NCBI GenBank assembly: GCA_963281255.1
Contig: OY725496.1
Coordinates: forward strand, 1,488,001-1,552,000
Source: Aphrocallistes beatrix
Taxonomy: Eukaryota; Porifera; Hexactinellida; Sceptrulophora; Aphrocallistidae
Direction of reading: 5' to 3'
DNA length: 64,000 nt
Below, piece by piece: positions 10,368 through 20,864 of the stretch. A model generated the notes under the pieces. It was not told the origin of the DNA. It saw only the letters and a program-made list of their open reading frames with translations, and ran no database searches. A program made the translations under genes and the position numbers. Each line of letters opens with the position of its first letter. Within the stretch, counting starts at the first letter, position 1.

Positions 10368-11145
10368 TCAGAGCAGATATTCCAGATGTCCTCCTTTCAG
10401 ATTTATTACTTTTCCTATGCGCATAGTAAAGTTCTGCATGACAGACTTCAAAATCGGTTGTTTAATCCCTCTGATAACGGTTCTGATGTTAGTTTTTAGC
10501 TCCTCCAGTGTCTTGGGGTTGTTATGGTATATCGTTTCTTTGATATAGCCCCATAAGAAAAAATCTGGAGGGCTCAGGTCGGGAGAATAAGGGGGCCACT
10601 GGATCTCACACTTGCGACTGATGATCCTGGACAACAGACAGAGCCTTTGCCATGACCAGCCTGTTCTTCTTGTCCGTTTCTGTGAGCTTCTGATGAATGC
10701 TAATACGATAGGGAAACAAGTTTAGGTCTTACGTGATTTTGTTACCAAGTTCAACCCCCCTAAACCACCATACAAATCTCTCATTGTCAATAGCTCTCAA
10801 CATCGTAGAGCGTGAGGAAGCCAGCTCCTGATACCTCCTCCTCGTCGATTTGTGAGGTGACTCTTGGACGGATTCTCGCAGGCGCTCGATAAACTCCTCA
10901 TTCCGCTTTCTCTTTCGTCCTGAGTGACTTTTTCGACCAGGAGTTATCGAGTTAAGGTTCCTGACTGTCCCTTCTGTCCTAAACTTGGCTACCCACTTGA
11001 CAATGAGAGATTTGTATGGTGGTTTAGGGGGGTTGAACTTGGTAACAAAATCACGTATCGCTGCATCAAAGCTTTTCGTCTCCAAGTACTTCTCAACTGC
11101 GAATGCTCTCATTTCGACAGTCCACAGAGAGTTTTTCTTGGACAT
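10368..11145 (-). pseudogene. Tc1/mariner transposase, catalytic centre deleted
   Basis: The start ATG 11145 gives MSKKNSLWTVEMRAFAVEKY, an N-terminal HTH, then VKWVAKFRTEGTVRN and a basic GRKRKRN stretch. After SRSTMLRAI the frame runs into a 60-bp inverted insert (10731-10790). The protein then resumes as PYRISIHQKLTETDKKNRL, and after a further gap as WPPYSPDLSPPDFFLWGYIK. That last block holds the third catalytic Asp. The blocks with the first two Asp are absent. This is one broken gene in pieces, not several genes. Confidence 0.85.
10731..10790. repeat. 60-bp perfect inverted copy of 10997-11056
   Basis: Bases 10731-10790 are the exact reverse complement of 10997-11056 (both include CAAGTTCAACCCCCCTAAAC or its complement), 206 bp apart. 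The source segment is normal transposase coding sequence (VTKFNPPKPPYKSLIV). The copy interrupts the reading frame at a point where a few codons are missing. Confidence 0.93.
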
Positions 11146-11454
11146 AGCTAGTAGTACTTGAAATGTTAAAACGGTATTAAAGTTGAAACAAAAGTTGCAG
11201 TGTGGGTGGTCCAAAATATGTACGGGTACACTTTTTTTTGGACCACCCTGTACTTGATCCATCCACTTTATTGGAATTTACACATCAAATAACCTATAAA
11301 TTTATCATTTTATTAATAAATTTATTTGTTACAAATAACTCACAAGAAGTCACATTTGTTGTAAATGTGGAGTCTATTTATGCATAATCTAGATATCCAT
11401 TTGTATGTGTTAGTTCATCATTCATTTTCACATCCAATTTAATATTACTATTTA

Positions 11455-12798
11455 CTTAGGGAATTTATTCAATTAGTTCGTAACCCTTACTTTTACTTAT
11501 ATTTTTTAACCACATTTCTCCCCTATTTGCTTCCAATTATATAGCTTATATATATTCTTCTCGTAGGAACAATTTAGTTTGATAGAATTGATTGAATAAT
11601 TTCCTAGTTACGCTTTCCTAAAGATTGGCTATTATTGTAATCATAGAAGAATTTATGGCTTCTAAATCGAGCGAAATTTTACTTGAACAGAGAGCCTACA
11701 TCAAAATTCGCTCATTACTCAGCGATACTCCAAGGAATATCCACCAAGATTTGGTTACCGTATTTGGGGAAGAGGCCTGTTCGGAATCGACGGTTAAGAA
11801 GTGGAGTCTTCGTTTTCGTGGAGGTAGGGAGTCGATTGAAGATGACCCTCGGATGGGACAACCCGTTACTGCTACTACCTCCAACAATATTGCTCTTGTA
11901 GCTGAAATGTGTGATTCTGATCCGCATATTACAATAGAACAGTTAGCTGGCACCCTGGACTTGTCAACGGGAAGTGTTCATACTATTCTGACAAAGCATA
12001 TCGGTATGTCAAAGGTTTGTTCACGTTGGGTCCCACATTTCTTGACACAGGCTCAAAAGAAGAACCGACTGAGAATGGCCAAAAACTTGCTTGAAAAATA
12101 TGAGCATTGCGATGAGAGGCGATTATCTGAAATATGTACCGGGGATGAAACTTGGATAAGATATTCAGAACCTCCACGCAAGCAACAGAATAAGGTATGG
12201 GTGGCGAAAGGGAGTGCTCCCCCTGGATTGCCGAGACCCGATCGCTGTGCTCCCAAGGTTATGTACACGAATCTTTTTGATGCGTATGGTCCAGTGTGCC
12301 AAATCTGTGTCCCAAAGGGGCAAACAATTACTGGCAACTTCTTCGCAACAATTGTTCTTCCTGAGATCCAAAAACATTATTTTAAACGTCGACTAGCCAC
12401 CGGACTGAAAGAAATCAAACTTTTGCACGATAATGCCAGACCACACAAATCCAAGGAGGTAAAGGAAACAATTGCTTCTATGGGTCTTGAGGAATTAGAA
12501 CATCCACCATATAGTCCTGACCTAGCACCCTGCGACTTTTGGCTCTTCGATGGGCTCAAAAGACACCTAGCTGGATCAGTTTTTGAGGAAGATGTACAAA
12601 TTGAAAGGGAAATTCGTCTGTACAGAGACATACCCCCCAAGAGGAGTATAAGAAGACTTTTTTTAAGTGGATTGAACGTTTAAAACTAGTAATTGAGCAG
12701 AAGGGAGACTACTTTGAACATTTAATGTAGTTTTTGATGTTTAGGTTTCCAAATAATAAAAATAATTGCAGGGTTACGAACTAATTGAATGCCCTAAG
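11455..12798 (+). mobile_element. Nearly intact mariner transposon
   Basis: The right TIR reads, inverted, CTTAGGGCATTCAATTAGTT. The left reads CTTAGGGAATTTATTCAATT, the same sequence with a 4-base expansion after CTTAGGG; both continue GTTCGTAACCC. TA flanks lie at 11453-11454 and 12799-12800. Length is 1344 bp. Confidence 0.92.
11655..12683 (+). CDS. Mariner transposase (DD34D), nearly full length, C-terminal frameshift
   Basis: This enzyme would bind the element's TIRs and perform cut-and-paste transposition in the nucleus. I start at ATG 11655 (MASKSSEILLEQRAYIKIR), which begins as its relative at 4575 does; an upstream TTG is not needed. An N-terminal HTH region is followed by GRESIEDDPRMGQP and a second HTH (LDLSTGSVHTIL). 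The catalytic triad is GDETWIRYSEP, LLHDNARPH and SPDLAPCDFWLF, with exactly 34 residues between the second and third Asp. At ~12640, in a run of C, one frame shift replaces the C-terminus: the expected tail ending in FEHLM and a stop near 12728 is readable in another frame. All catalytic residues survive, so the copy is young but probably inactive. Confidence 0.93.
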   Translation: MASKSSEILLEQRAYIKIRSLLSDTPRNIHQDLVTVFGEEACSESTVKKWSLRFRGGRESIEDDPRMGQPVTATTSNNIALVAEMCDSDPHITIEQLAGTLDLSTGSVHTILTKHIGMSKVCSRWVPHFLTQAQKKNRLRMAKNLLEKYEHCDERRLSEICTGDETWIRYSEPPRKQQNKVWVAKGSAPPGLPRPDRCAPKVMYTNLFDAYGPVCQICVPKGQTITGNFFATIVLPEIQKHYFKRRLATGLKEIKLLHDNARPHKSKEVKETIASMGLEELEHPPYSPDLAPCDFWLFDGLKRHLAGSVFEEDVQIEREIRLYRDIPPKRSIRRLFLSGLNV

Positions 12799-13362
12799 TA
12801 TATTGAAAAGAATAAAGTGTTTACTATTTTATATGATTAGTGTATTGTGAACCTGTTATCAGCTACGTATTTATTTATATATGTATATATATATATATAT
12901 AAATATATCACTGTAAAGAAATATTCTGATGAAAATCTTTAAACTATCAATTTATGTCCACAATTAATTTAACCAAAACAGTAAGTTCATGCAATTTTCC
13001 TAAAATATCTAATTGTTTTCGTGTTTCACTCATGCCTATTCAAGAATTTGTAAATGAGCATTACTTCAAAATAACTTTTGATCATTATGAGTAGCTAGTT
13101 GTAGAGTATTGTAACCAACTTTTGAAGTAAAAGAAATTAGTTGCTGGAACTTTGTTACACTCAATAAAGTTGCATGCAACAATTGCTACAACAAGTTATA
13201 ATCATCATGGTCGGCTTAAGGTTCACATTTATATTCAAAATCAGACGATAAATTCTTGTTTTGATTTTATCAGAGCATTAAGGAAACTCGTTCCAATTGA
13301 AATAGTAGTAGTGGAGTGTATAGTGCTAGCCAATTTTCGGAAACTCTCATTAGACGACACTA
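12799..13362. other. AT-rich spacer with (TA)n
   Basis: A (TA)n tract lies near 12875-12905. No gene or repeat end recognised. Confidence 0.4.
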
Positions 13363-13837
13363 CACTGCCTGAACAAAAGTATTCGTACGCCTCATAATTC
13401 CCCATACAAATAGTTATAACACTGATGTATTTAACGAGTCAAGGTATTTAATTGGTAAGAGATACACTTAATTTAACTTCAAATTCGAATCTTTCATATT
13501 CGAATTACTCACTTTTTAATCTTTCAAATTGTTTACACTCCCAAGGTTAAAAACTTTCAGACTGTGCCACCTCATACTACCAATGCCATCATATACAATG
13601 GTAATCACTCGCGACATGTGGCATAGGAAAGCAAATGCTGTTAATACTTAATCTTGAAGAAGAGTAATTAAGTTGAAAACTTATAAAGTAGGTAATTGTA
13701 TGCGGAGAATTCGAATTTGTAGTTAAATTAAGCGTATCTCTCACAAATTAAATATTCTTGAAACGCTAAATAAATCAGTATTATAACTATTTGTATGGGG
13801 AATTATGGAGTGTACGAATACTTTTGTTCAGGCAGTG
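13363..13837. mobile_element. MITE family T, full copy 1
   Basis: The ends are CACTGCCTGAACAAAAGTAT and its inverse, with TA at 13361-13362 and 13838-13839. The arms match deep into the 475-bp element (GAATTCCCCATACAAATAGT style), and a palindromic core lies near CCATCATATACAATGG. Relatives are at 21371-21848 and 50925-51355; 16978-17702 and 18022-18511 are more diverged. The Tc1-type TA target suggests Tc1/mariner mobilisation. Confidence 0.9.
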
Positions 13838-14090
13838 TATATCATGATTTCTTCAGAATTTTCCCAATGTTTCTTCAATAAAATTATTTTTTTTGGGCGG
13901 AAGTTCAATTTAAATTTAGTAAGTGTTCTCAATAAAGCATGAAATCTCATTTGGTATTTATATTTTACTTTATCTATATTACTGTGAAACTGAATTTAAA
14001 ATTGTAACTCACTCTTTAATGTAGATTTACCCTATTTCGCATCAAACTTTTTTTTTTGCTCTCCTCTCTCTTATTGTTTATATTTTTTAG

Positions 14091-14400
14091 ACTTAATTCG
14101 GATTTTTTCTCTATTGTTAATACAAGGCCCTATGGATTCAAACTGGAAATTCTGAATTCTAACCATAGCAACTTTTTAGGGGGTTTCAGAATATATCTTG
14201 GAAATAATTCTATTGCACAAACCCCTTCCTATATTGAAATATTTCAAAGACAAAAGTTAATAGAATTCCCTAACGGTAAACCACGATGGTTTGACTTTCC
14301 ATTTACTCGTGATGAATGTCTACTTTCGAATAAAAGATTTACTATTACCTTTGGTCCTAGTAAAGATCCATCTTGTATTAATCACATTGATTCTATTAAG
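14091..14400 (+). CDS. UBR4: UBR4 internal exon A
   Basis: UBR4 is a giant (~5,200 aa in human) N-recognin-type E3 ubiquitin ligase of the N-degron pathway. This exon encodes 103 codons containing NTRPYGFKLEILNSN, IYLGNNSIAQTPSYIE, WFDFPFTRDECL and FGPSKDPSCINHIDSIK, matching the vertebrate RPYxxxFG and (D)PxGxTxxDxxK block that precedes the KIYGKTKEQ stretch. The acceptor is a long pyrimidine tract ending TTTTTTAG; the donor is AAG|GTATGT. It starts one base before a codon boundary (phase 2 upstream) and ends in phase 0. No preceding exon was recognised in 1-14090, so the upstream intron is either longer than that or hides a poorly conserved exon. Confidence 0.88.
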
Positions 14401-14480
14401 GTATGTTTTATCAATTTATATATGTTTAACTCTTTATACTTACTGTTGAAATTCGATTAATATTTATTTGCTTACTTAAA

Positions 14481-14612
14481 CTGCGCGGGTGGTGGACACT
14501 TTATGTCCGAAAAACTGAAATTTCTTTATGAAGAGGTGACAATGACGTCATAATTCAATAATGAGTCGACATTTTCGTCTGAAGTCATAACTTAGTGTAC
14601 GCATAGCCACAA

Positions 14613-14654
<42 letters not shown>

Positions 14655-14679
14655 TTAATCTAGTTTTAATATTAAGGAT
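14481..14679 (+). mobile_element. Internally deleted family H copy with (CA)n
   Basis: The head stub CTGCGCGGGTGGTGGACAC joins directly to the distal half (AATGACGTCATAATTC, GAGTCGACATTTTCGTCTG). A (CA)n array follows at about 14613-14648, then the tip TAATCTAGTTTTAATATTAA. It starts 81 bp after exon A of UBR4. Confidence 0.8.
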
Positions 14680-14837
14680 GTTCAAGTATGCTAAACAATT
14701 CAATAATGCTAAAGTTATGTTATATGAACGTACCATAATAGTGGAGTTGTACAGACTTAGTGGAAATGTACTGAATAAATTTTTAGTGCTGGATCGAAAT
14801 CTGAAACCGTTTTGCAGCATTACGTTTAAATTTTATA

Positions 14838-15217
14838 TCTTGTCAATTGGTGGTTGTTGAAAAATGGCAAAACCAGCAAGATCAATAATTGTGTATGCTC
14901 AATTCAAAATTGGCTTACATAAAAAGCACTAACAGGAACTTTAAACGTGCTAAATTAAAATTTTGTAAAATTTTGCCAAGCATTTATAAATCACATTTTG
15001 TATGGGTTTCTAATGTGGGATGCAATGCAGTTATGCACACAATATCTGGATCCCATGACTTATCCTGATCTCCAAATTTCATCCCAAAATAGGTGCAATC
15101 GGGTTTTTTATTAACAAAATCATTGATAGATATCCTCTGTTCTTTAAGGGTGTATTCGCCACAAATGTAACAAAACTCATCAGGGTGGTTAGAGCAGCTT
15201 CTTCGTAGTGAGATCAT
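14838..15217 (-). pseudogene. Repeat-borne zinc-finger-like ORF (CSNHPDEFCYICGEYT)
   Basis: The minus-strand frame 15217-14984 (77 codons) reads MISLRRSCSNHPDEFCYICG, then INDFVNKKPDCTYFGMKFGD, then PDIVCITALH. The paired cysteines (FCYICG; an expected second pair near VCITALH is lost) resemble a short zinc-binding domain that recurs in invertebrate repeat-associated proteins. A second copy lies on the + strand at 23213-23420. Both share the flank CAATTGGTGGTTGTTG or its complement, so this is one dispersed element in opposite orientations. Function is unknown. The ORF is intact but short and degraded at its end. Confidence 0.5.
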
Positions 15218-16216
15218 TGTTTTAATAGTACTGGTGTAACGTTGTCTTGAATAGTGTCAACTAGCAGTGTGTTAAGATGAAAATAAGTAATATTTCTAAT
15301 TCTCTGATCAGATTTCTAAAAACATCTAATTCTATGCAAGTTTAGCCACTTTGAGTAATCAAATTTAGTAATTTGGGGTCAATTTTGTCCATTTAGACAT
15401 GGTTGTACACAATGCACAATATCATTAGAAATGCCAACTCGAATTTAACAACACTACTTATTATGCTGAAGAGTGCAGAAAATGGGCATTGGAATCTGAT
15501 AGACATTGCCTCTTGATCATTGACTTAAAATCTTTGACTTTGACTTGACAACATCATTATTCATAACGAGGAAGAGGCTAACCATAATTGAAAACAAAAA
15601 ATGATTCTTTAGGAAGGAATGTGTTACTAAGAAAAATATTGTGTACAACAGTATTTTAAATAATTCCTCGTGAAAGATAATCAATTAATGTATTTAGAGT
15701 GCAGGTATACATACATAGTACGTAATATACAAATATCCAATTAACTTTATCAAATGATGTTTAATCAATTTTTATTGCTGATATTCGTAATCAGCATTAG
15801 ATTTCCAGGAATTATAGCGGTTGCATGACCAGAAGTGCAAAATGTTTTTTGGGGGGCGTAAAATGAATATTTTCCCTGTACGCGTACAACCCACAGTAAA
15901 AAGAAATTATATTACTATTGATCGGGCTCTCTATTTTATAGGAGAGCAGGTCAACCATGTTATTTCGATTGGCACTAGTCTCTTTTTTTTCTGATATTAC
16001 CTAATACGAAATTAATTAATGCAAAATATCGGCAAAAACGGGGGACATGACACTATAAAAATGGCCACCATCTCGAAAATGATATGAATTCAAGATGCCT
16101 CCATATCCAACTTTTTTCATTATATAGAAAGTAAAAGTAAAAGTTTATAGATTTTTATACCCCCGAATCCAAGCTAATATGTTCTCATGGGGTTCACAAT
16201 CTGGGTGAGGTTTAGT
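15218..16216. other. AT-rich intron sequence with one dispersed repeat
   Basis: Bases ~15725-15860 match 25690-25800 (TTATCAAATGATGTTTAATC, GCTGAT-TTC-TCA-CATTA). Nothing else is recognised in UBR4 intron A-B here. Confidence 0.45.
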
Positions 16217-16512
16217 CTATGGCTCCACTAAGTTCTGACCTCAGACGAAAATGTCGACTTATCATGGAATTACGAGATCATTGTCAACTTATTATAGCGA
16301 GAAATTTCAGTTTTTCGATTCAGCCATTTTACGGTAATAAAAGGCTGAAATTTCTGATATAATGTGTATATTAATATATCTCTAATAGGATACAACTATT
16401 ATCTGATGTCATCATTACACATCTAAAATTGTGATTTTTGAGTGATATCAAAAATTGAAAATTGAATTTTGTGGTTTTTCGAGTGATATCGAACATAATA
16501 GTGGGACTGATA
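16217..16512 (-). mobile_element. Family H partial copy
   Basis: Reverse orientation, from CTATGGCTCCACTAAGTTCT through GTCGACTTATCATGGAATTA to GAGTGATATCG. Both termini are missing, and the first CRE palindrome has mutated (ACGAGATCATTG). Confidence 0.75.
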
Positions 16513-16653
16513 CATTTTAATGACCTAAAAGCTACCGGTTCGGAGATACTGGTGAAAACAGTTTCGACCAGCTTTCATGATCGAAATTATTAAAGGTTGC
16601 AACTGTTTTCACCAGTATCTCCGAACTGGTAGCTTTTCGGTCATTAAAATGTA
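16510..16653. repeat. Hairpin-forming inverted repeat (~59-bp arms)
   Basis: Arms 16510-16568 and 16595-16653 are reverse complements with only about four mismatches. They contain CATTTTAATGACC, AAAAGCTACC and GTTCGGAGATACTGGTGAAA around a ~26-nt loop. It could be a small MITE or the ends of a deleted one; no target duplication was found. Confidence 0.85.
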
Positions 16654-16946
16654 TTATTAGCTGATATAAAATCACCCCCAAATATCACAAAAATACAGTT
16701 ACTAGTATATTAGAACATCAGAATTACGCCTTTTACAACTTTGAGCCTCAAACCGGACATGTCCCATTATAAATCTGCACCAGGAGAAGTCTACTTTGCG
16801 CGACCACTAAATCATCTCCTAATTGCTTAAAAATTTTATAGTGCATACCTGGTGATCAAGGTAAACTATTCGAAGAGTGTGCATCTGAGGATTTAAACTT
16901 TCGAATATTTGGAGCACCCTAATATATACATATGATATATGAATAA

Positions 16947-17702
16947 ACATTAATCGATTTTTGATAGAAAGGATATACACTACCCGGACAAATCTATTTA
17001 TCCACCACGAAACCTCCATGCAAATACAGTCGAACCTGCTATAACGGCCACTCTATATAACGGTCACCTGTCTATAGCGGTCACCAATGAACAGTCCCGT
17101 CCGAAATTCCGTAATATTTAACCTGTGTATAGCAGTCCATGCTCAACCCGGCCAGCGACCACCCGTTTGTAGTCCCTTACTGATCCTAAAACTGTCTATA
17201 ACGGCCATCACCTTTTTCACCTTTTTATGTGTTTATTACAGGACCTGTTACGAACGATAAACAAGTTTCGTATAATTACTTCAAGTAATGGATTTCTAAA
17301 AACTTTTATTTATTGTACTACGTTGATTCCTTTTGGGGGTTGAGACAATCACCTGTATATAACGATCACCTGTGCATAACAGCAAATTTTGTCCAGTCCC
17401 TTGGGTGGCCGTTATATACAGGTTCCACTGTAGTTTTAAAGTCGATCTATCCATAAAGGATTATGTACTCAAACTATGAGGAATACTCTATTTTTTTATT
17501 TCAAATTCGTAATCTACACATTCTAATTACTCATAATTGAAGGCGGCAACTCAATTACTAACTCCCAAGTTTTAAAATATATACCTTTGATACCTGATGC
17601 TACTTGTCTCTAATAACGGCTATTAAATATGATTGCGATTAATGACACAAAGTGACACAGGTTGATGATTTACATGAAAATAGGTATTTGTGTTGAAATA
17701 CG
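16947..17702. mobile_element. Family H tip plus truncated family T-related MITE
   Basis: Bases 16947-16974 are a diverged family H tip (CATTAATCGATTTTTGATAG). From 16978 (after TA) runs CACTACCCGGACAAATC, a diverged family T end. This MITE is interrupted by the pogo-type MITE at 17027-17430, and its right end merges into the family H copy starting at ~17703. Confidence 0.55.
17027..17430. mobile_element. Pogo/Tigger-type MITE ('TATAACGGCCAC' family)
   Basis: The ends are CAGTCGAACCTGCTATAACG and, inverted, CAGTGGAACCTGTATATAAC, with TA at 17025-17026 and 17431-17432. The motif (T/G)TATAACGGYCACC recurs several times inside on both strands. A 105-bp deletion derivative lies at 21873-21977. 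Confidence 0.88.
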
Positions 17703-18007
17703 TCATTGTCACTTTTTTATAGTTAGAAATTTCAGTTTTCCGACTATATCTCAGTCAGTTTAGGTGATAGAAGCTAATTTTTAATAGTATGTGTATATTG
17801 ATATAACCCAAATATTATCTAATTATCATCAAAAAATGAAAACATTACTCTGTTTTGACGTCATTACGCATCAAAAATTGACGAATTTGGTGGTTTTTTG
17901 GGTGATATCGAGTATAAAGTAAGACAAACGTTTTCGGGATGTTATCTACCTTATAATTAATCAATGTGAGCCTTGGCGCCTCCGGCGCGCAGCGCAAGTA
18001 AGCGAAT
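17703..18007 (-). mobile_element. Family H partial copy
   Basis: Runs from the AGAAATTTCAGTTTTCCGAC region through TGACGTCATTACGCATC to a shortened head (GCGCCTCCGGCGCGCAGCGC). The AT-rich tip half is missing. Confidence 0.75.
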
Positions 18008-18021
18008 GTAGTACACATATA

Positions 18022-18511
18022 CACATCAAGGGGACAAATGTATTTACAAATAATACTTTATTATTTAACATATACAAGTATATTGAACTAAAACTGGTCT
18101 ATTCATTAAGATGATTACTTCTAAATGGTATGGGATATGGCTAATCGGTCCATTTTCGAATAATGCCCATTCTAATTTGTCACAATTTAATTTTTCAAAT
18201 TAATCTTTAATTCATAACATTTTGTAGTTATCAATCAGTGCCACCTTATGCCACAGGTCCCCATTTTAACCACTTTCCATGATGACATAGATTTACCTAT
18301 GGTGGCTCAGGCTGATAATATTATTCATTCAGTTCAGTAATTTATTAGATTTGTTCAACTATGAATAATTCAAATGTTTAGATTTCGATTCTGAAATCAG
18401 CCTTTTAGTATCTCTTAGAATGTGAACATATTGCCCTTCGTGAAAATAATCAATTTAGTACTATTTGTATGAAAAAGATGCAAGTGTTCAACTACTTTTG
18501 CCCGGTTGGTG
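18022..18511. mobile_element. Family T-related MITE, 490 bp
   Basis: Ends CACATCAAGGGGACAAATG and, inverted, CACCAACCGGGCAAAAGTAG, with TA at 18020-18021 and 18512-18513. The interior GCCACCTTATGCCAC / GGTGGCTCAGGC core also occurs at 20865-21165. It sits between a family H head and a family H tip, possibly splitting one copy. Confidence 0.75.
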
Positions 18512-18513
18512 TA

Positions 18514-18540
18514 CATTAATCGAGTTTTAATAGTAAGGAT
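18514..18540 (+). repeat. Family H AT-rich tip
   Basis: CATTAATCGAGTTTTAATAG followed by TAAGGAT, with no body attached except across the MITE to its left. Confidence 0.75.
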
Positions 18541-18793
18541 AACTTTTTGTTTTTGTCCTCTATATACTATTAGATTTGATACATAAGCAAAGTAATAAAG
18601 GTATGGTCTAAACTTTTAATGATGTGTTTGGTAAATATTACAAAAAGTGGGCGCTGGAAATTGAACAGCTAAAGGGTGATAAGCGAATAAGTTTGAGAAA
18701 GCTGTCCTATACTTTGAACACATATGCATGATATTTACACTTCAATGATAATGTTTATGATATCTATGTATTAACTTATTTTAATCAATCTAG

Positions 18794-18942
18794 GTTTACT
18801 GTAAGTCGAGACAAGAGTTAGGATTATTGGAATCTTCAGAAGCTGAAAATCAAAAGTATCGGAATCAAATTATTTCACAACCTGAAGATAATGATGAAGT
18901 TTTGCAGTCTGATTTCACTACCCTTGAAAATGAATTAGATAG
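18794..18942 (+). CDS. UBR4: UBR4 internal exon B
   Basis: It continues the DSIK of exon A as VYCKSRQELGLLESSEAEN, aligning with the IYGKTKEQFGW stretch of vertebrate UBR4, then an acidic, poorly conserved linker (QPEDNDEVLQSDFTTLENEL). The acceptor is CTAG|GTTTAC and the donor is AG|GTATGT. It enters in phase 0 and leaves two bases into an Arg codon, completed by the first base of exon C. The 149-bp length and phases exclude chance reading. The acceptor pyrimidine tract is weak (TTTTAATCAATCTAG). Confidence 0.85.
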
Positions 18943-19219
18943 GTATGTTTGGTTTTATTTTGATTTCTTAGCACTAATCATAAATATTAGCACATTAAGG
19001 AGAAACTATATCCGGTTCTCACGACCGATGTCCCCCTTTGACCTCTATTAAAAATTTCCCAATATTCTATCCACTATTGACAACCATTTTATCATGATAT
19101 GCAAAGGATATTATGCAAAGTGTTTAAACTGCATAAAGTTATACTTAAAGCTTTCGCAGCTCTAAGTTTATTTATATGCCTCCTACATGTGGATTTCTGC
19201 TTCAGGTCACTTCTAAAAA
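18943..19219. other. UBR4 intron B-C, 5' end
   Basis: Unique-looking AT-rich intron sequence directly after the donor. No element recognised. Confidence 0.5.
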
Positions 19220-19533
19220 CAATCACGCTTCGCTTGCTCGCTTGCAAAACTGAAATTTCTAATAAGAAAAGAGGTGACAATGATGTCATGATTCCATGAT
19301 GAGTCGACATTTTCGTCTGTGGTCAGAACTTAGTGGAGCCATAGCCAAAAGACTATCGACTCATCATGGAATTCTGACGTCATTGTCACCTTTTTTAATA
19401 GATATTTCAGTTTTTCGACTATGTAGTAGTAATAACTCCGCTATTTTAGGTGATAGAAGGCTGAAATTTTAATAGAATCTGTATAATAATATTATTCACA
19501 TGTGATAGAACTATCTTCAAAAAATGTTGACTC
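19220..19533. repeat. Head-to-head pair of deleted family H copies
   Basis: A forward copy (19220-19349, head fused to the GATGAGTCGACATTTTCGTC part) abuts a reverse copy (19350-19533, starting GACTCATCATGGAATTCTGA). The inner ~100 bp are therefore a near-palindrome. Each copy lacks one half. Confidence 0.8.
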
Positions 19534-19540
19534 GAGGTGT

Positions 19541-20860
19541 TTATTCTTGTGGGAGTTTGAAACTCGGGTGGGATGACTTGAGAATTTGCCATCGTAATTG
19601 GGGGCAGGCACGAAAGTGCTGGCAAGTAGCGAGCGTAAGTATTTTTGTAGGCTTCGCGTGGTGGGAGGCTAGAGAGGTGGATCGGAGAACCTGAGTGTAG
19701 AAGGATTTTTGAACCTGTTTCCGGGATGGGTGGTTAGATGAGATATGGATAGGGGGAGGGTTTCTGTAGGGTTGAATATTTGAAACTTTGGAGTGAGCTG
19801 TAGAATCATAGAACATGTATTGGGTTCTATTGGGTGTTCCTAACCATTCTGGATAGTTCTAGTGCGAGAGGGAGTCCCATGGGGATACCAAGGGTGCCGT
19901 GGGAGTAGATGTTTGACCCTTCTGTTATGAAATTGAGGTCTAGGAGTTGTTCAAAGAGAGGTAACAATGGAGACGATGGGTGGTAATAGCTAAAAGCTTC
20001 TTTGATGAGAAAATGCGGAGTTGAAGGGTAGAATTTAAAGATGTCTTAACAGTATAGTTTATCAGGAGGTCCGTTAAAGAAGAGTAGATTTGTGGCTTCT
20101 TGTACATCTTCGACGAGGTACGGGCTCGCTGTGATGATTGTAGTAATTAGGGGGCAGAGGTGTCGGGAGGATAGGGTCGTAATTGAGGGCTTATGGGACA
20201 CGATGGGTCGTGTGAACTTTGACAGTTGGGCTGTGGTTAGAGACATGACGTAGATAACAGGTGTATCCATAGTTACTTTAAACTCGGATTTATGAGTCTT
20301 AAATTTGAAGTAAAAGGTAGGGGTCTATCATCCATTTTAGATTCAGTGTTGGGAGATATGTCAGATAGTTTCGCGTAGGGCTCGAATTTTCTCTGAATAG
20401 TGGTAGAGGGGGACACGTTCGGTTTGGGAGTGTAAATACGAGTTGTATATATGAGTGAGTTCTAGTCGGTGGAGGAGAATTAGGCCATGTCCTTTGTCCA
20501 CTTGTGAAATAGTTAGGTCATATTATTTTGGGGATTTTTGTACCTGGGATAGTAGGGATTTGTACTCTCGTTGGAGTTCTTACCCATTTTGGTAAGGGGA
20601 ATACCGTTAATGATGGGATGTTCGATTGCAGGTCAAGGCATTCCATGAATGGGGAGAGGAACTGTTGGTTGGGCGGTGTGGATGCTACCTGGTAAGATAG
20701 TCCGAATTGTAAGAGGCGTTGGAGTTGTCTAGCTATAACGACATCAATGCCGAGAGACACGAATACTGGGGGGTTTCGTATGAGATATTATCCTTAGTGA
20801 AAGGTATGGGTGGGCGTACTATTTTGAAGGGGACGCCGGGGTTCTGTCTTTATTCCTAAT
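19541..20860 (-). pseudogene. Reverse transcriptase relic (Penelope-like?)
   Basis: The minus strand reads through several stops as one decayed RT. From 20270 down are FTRPIVSHKPSITTLSSRHL, CPLITTIITASPYLVEDVQ and NLLFFNGPPDKLYC. After one stop come DIFKFYPSTPHFLIKEAF, LPLFEQLLDLNF and GTLGIPMGLPLALELSRM, resembling the RT 'D..xFYxxIP' and 'G(I/A)PMGxPLxPxLA' blocks. Further on are NPPPIHISSNHPSRK and FYTQVLRSTSL, like the 'SxHP...F...ELLR' tail of Penelope-like and related RTs. The region is visibly less AT-rich than its surroundings. RT is fairly sure; the clade is a guess. No YxDD block is visible, as sequence appears lost near 19840. Confidence 0.55.
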
Positions 20861-20864
20861 TTTT

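Larger units (their letters stand above)
10213..11250 (-). mobile_element. Tc1/mariner transposon, internally rearranged
   Basis: The TIRs are CCGGGTGGTCAAAAAAAAGT and, inverted, CAGGGTGGTCCAAAAAAAAG, both running into GTACCC. TA flanks lie at 10211-10212 and 11251-11252. At 1038 bp it is short for an autonomous element because part of the transposase is missing. Confidence 0.9.
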
